From JBDTLH01 sp039934875 (GTDB taxonomy: Bacteria; Acidobacteriota; Terriglobia; Terriglobales; Acidobacteriaceae): a DNA stretch of 5,646 nucleotides. Below are positions 4,823 through 5,646 of this stretch, in pieces. The stretch is taken from positions 1-5,646 of the forward strand of contig JBDTLH010000268.1 of assembly GCA_039934875.1 (NCBI GenBank), in the 5' to 3' direction. Made by a program: the position numbers and the translations under genes. The notes beneath the pieces were generated by a model. That model saw nothing but the letters and a program-made list of their open reading frames with translations. It was not told the origin of the DNA and ran no database searches. Within the stretch, counting starts at the first letter, position 1, and every line of letters begins with the position of its first letter.

Positions 4823-5646
4823 TGGCGCCAGACAAATACACATCGAGCGATAGCGATAAAGACCACGAACTTGGAGGCAGCAGAGCGGCTGGAGTGGATA
4901 CTCCGCCAGCAGTGAGCACTCCGCAAATCGCGATTGAGTCTGAGCCCGTCGAGCTAAAGCTCGCGGAGGTGCAGCAGGAACTGGCTAAATCAAGCGGCAA
5001 AGACTATTGGCGGAGCCTCGAAGAGATCACCGGGCGGGATGGCTTTGACGAGCTGATGGAGCGCGAATTTCCCCAGCATGCGTCGGAGTGGCTCGATCCG
5101 GTCTCGCGCCGCAGCTTCATGAAATTGATGGGTGCATCGCTCGCTTTGGCGGGGCTCTCGGCTTGCACCAAGCAGCCGTGGGAGGGGGTCGTCCCCTATG
5201 TCAAGCAGCCGGAAGATCTGATACCTGGCAAGCCAATGTATTTCGCAACGGTCATGCCCATGCCGACCGGCGCCTTCCCGCTGCTGGTTAAATCCAATGA
5301 ATTCCGTCCCACCAAGGTTGAGGGCAATCCCGATCATCCGGCGTCGATGGGCGCGACTGACGTATGGGCGCAGGCGTCGATCCTCGGGCTATACGATCCC
5401 GACCGCTCCCAGACCGTCACCTTCGAGGGCAGCACCCGAGGATGGCCGACGTTCCTGGGTGCGATCCGGCAGAATGTCATGGCGCAGCGCAATGCGGGTG
5501 GCGCAGGCTTGCGCATCTTGACCGGCACCTCGATTTCACCTACCTTTTCCGCCCTGATGAAACAGACCATGGCGCTCTATCCTCAGGCCAAGTGGGTGCA
5601 GTATGAGCCGGTGAATCGCGATAACGTGCGTGCGGGATTGAAGTCT
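4822..5646 (+). CDS. actB: Alternative complex III subunit ActB (TAT-variant-translocated molybdopterin oxidoreductase-like), N-terminal part
   Basis: Large peripheral subunit of alternative complex III, descended from molybdopterin oxidoreductases fused to an iron-sulfur protein; in characterised complexes it carries Fe-S clusters and no molybdenum cofactor. My translation from the ATG at 4822 stays open for 275 codons to the right edge, so the cofactor-binding regions are not visible. Residues 1-45 are polar and poorly conserved in appearance. Residues 61-91 (DYWRSLEEI, then FPQHASEWLDP) are the conserved pre-signal block of the family. An internal twin-arginine signal follows, SRRSFMK (95-101) with a hydrophobic core to about 113, ending in LSAC (112-115), which also resembles a lipobox. 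Then come VPYVKQPEDLIPGKP (124-138) and VEGNPDHPAS (166-175), typical of ActB. No in-frame start lies between the stop at 4759 and 4822. An internal GTG at 4894 is a weaker alternative start. Confidence 0.9.
   Translation, partial: MAPDKYTSSDSDKDHELGGSRAAGVDTPPAVSTPQIAIESEPVELKLAEVQQELAKSSGKDYWRSLEEITGRDGFDELMEREFPQHASEWLDPVSRRSFMKLMGASLALAGLSACTKQPWEGVVPYVKQPEDLIPGKPMYFATVMPMPTGAFPLLVKSNEFRPTKVEGNPDHPASMGATDVWAQASILGLYDPDRSQTVTFEGSTRGWPTFLGAIRQNVMAQRNAGGAGLRILTGTSISPTFSALMKQTMALYPQAKWVQYEPVNRDNVRAGLKS

Overview
The window is GC-rich bacterial DNA with compact genes on both strands. The start of an alternative complex III (act) operon, degenerate heptanucleotide repeats at gene ends, and the style of the ABC-2 and SDR proteins together suggest an Acidobacteriota-like organism. 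That assignment is inference; there is no rRNA or other marker gene in the window.

Layout. Positions 1-1460 on the minus strand hold a translationally coupled ABC-2 type exporter pair: an ATP-binding subunit (531-1460) followed by its permease (1-531, cut by the left edge). A 303-base divergent spacer (1461-1763) separates this pair from a membrane-anchored short-chain dehydrogenase (1764-2813, plus). The SDR converges on an AlkA-type HhH-GPD DNA glycosylase (2916-3662, minus). The roughly 100-base gap between the two contains a degenerate 7-bp tandem repeat that runs into the glycosylase stop codon.

A second divergent spacer (3663-3951) carries the best promoter of the window, a TATAAT box at 3830-3835. 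It leads into the act operon on the plus strand: a pentaheme membrane-anchored cytochrome c, ActA (3952-4746), then the N-terminal 275 codons of ActB (4822 to the right edge), the molybdopterin-oxidoreductase-like/iron-sulfur subunit with its characteristic internal twin-arginine signal. The 75-base actA-actB spacer holds a second 7-bp tandem array, starting inside the actA stop codon, and an 11-bp direct repeat whose second copy runs into the actB start.

How the genes fit. ActA and ActB are two subunits of the quinol-oxidising respiratory complex that replaces cytochrome bc1 in many bacteria. The remaining subunits (ActC-F) would be expected beyond the right edge. The exporter, SDR and glycosylase are housekeeping or accessory genes with no evident functional link to the respiratory operon or to each other.

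I see no tRNA, rRNA, CRISPR array, insertion sequence or phage gene, and no convincing new system. The points most worth a second look are the two heptamer arrays at stop codons, the repeat at the actB start, the leader of the act operon, and lineage-specific insertions in ActA and in the glycosylase.
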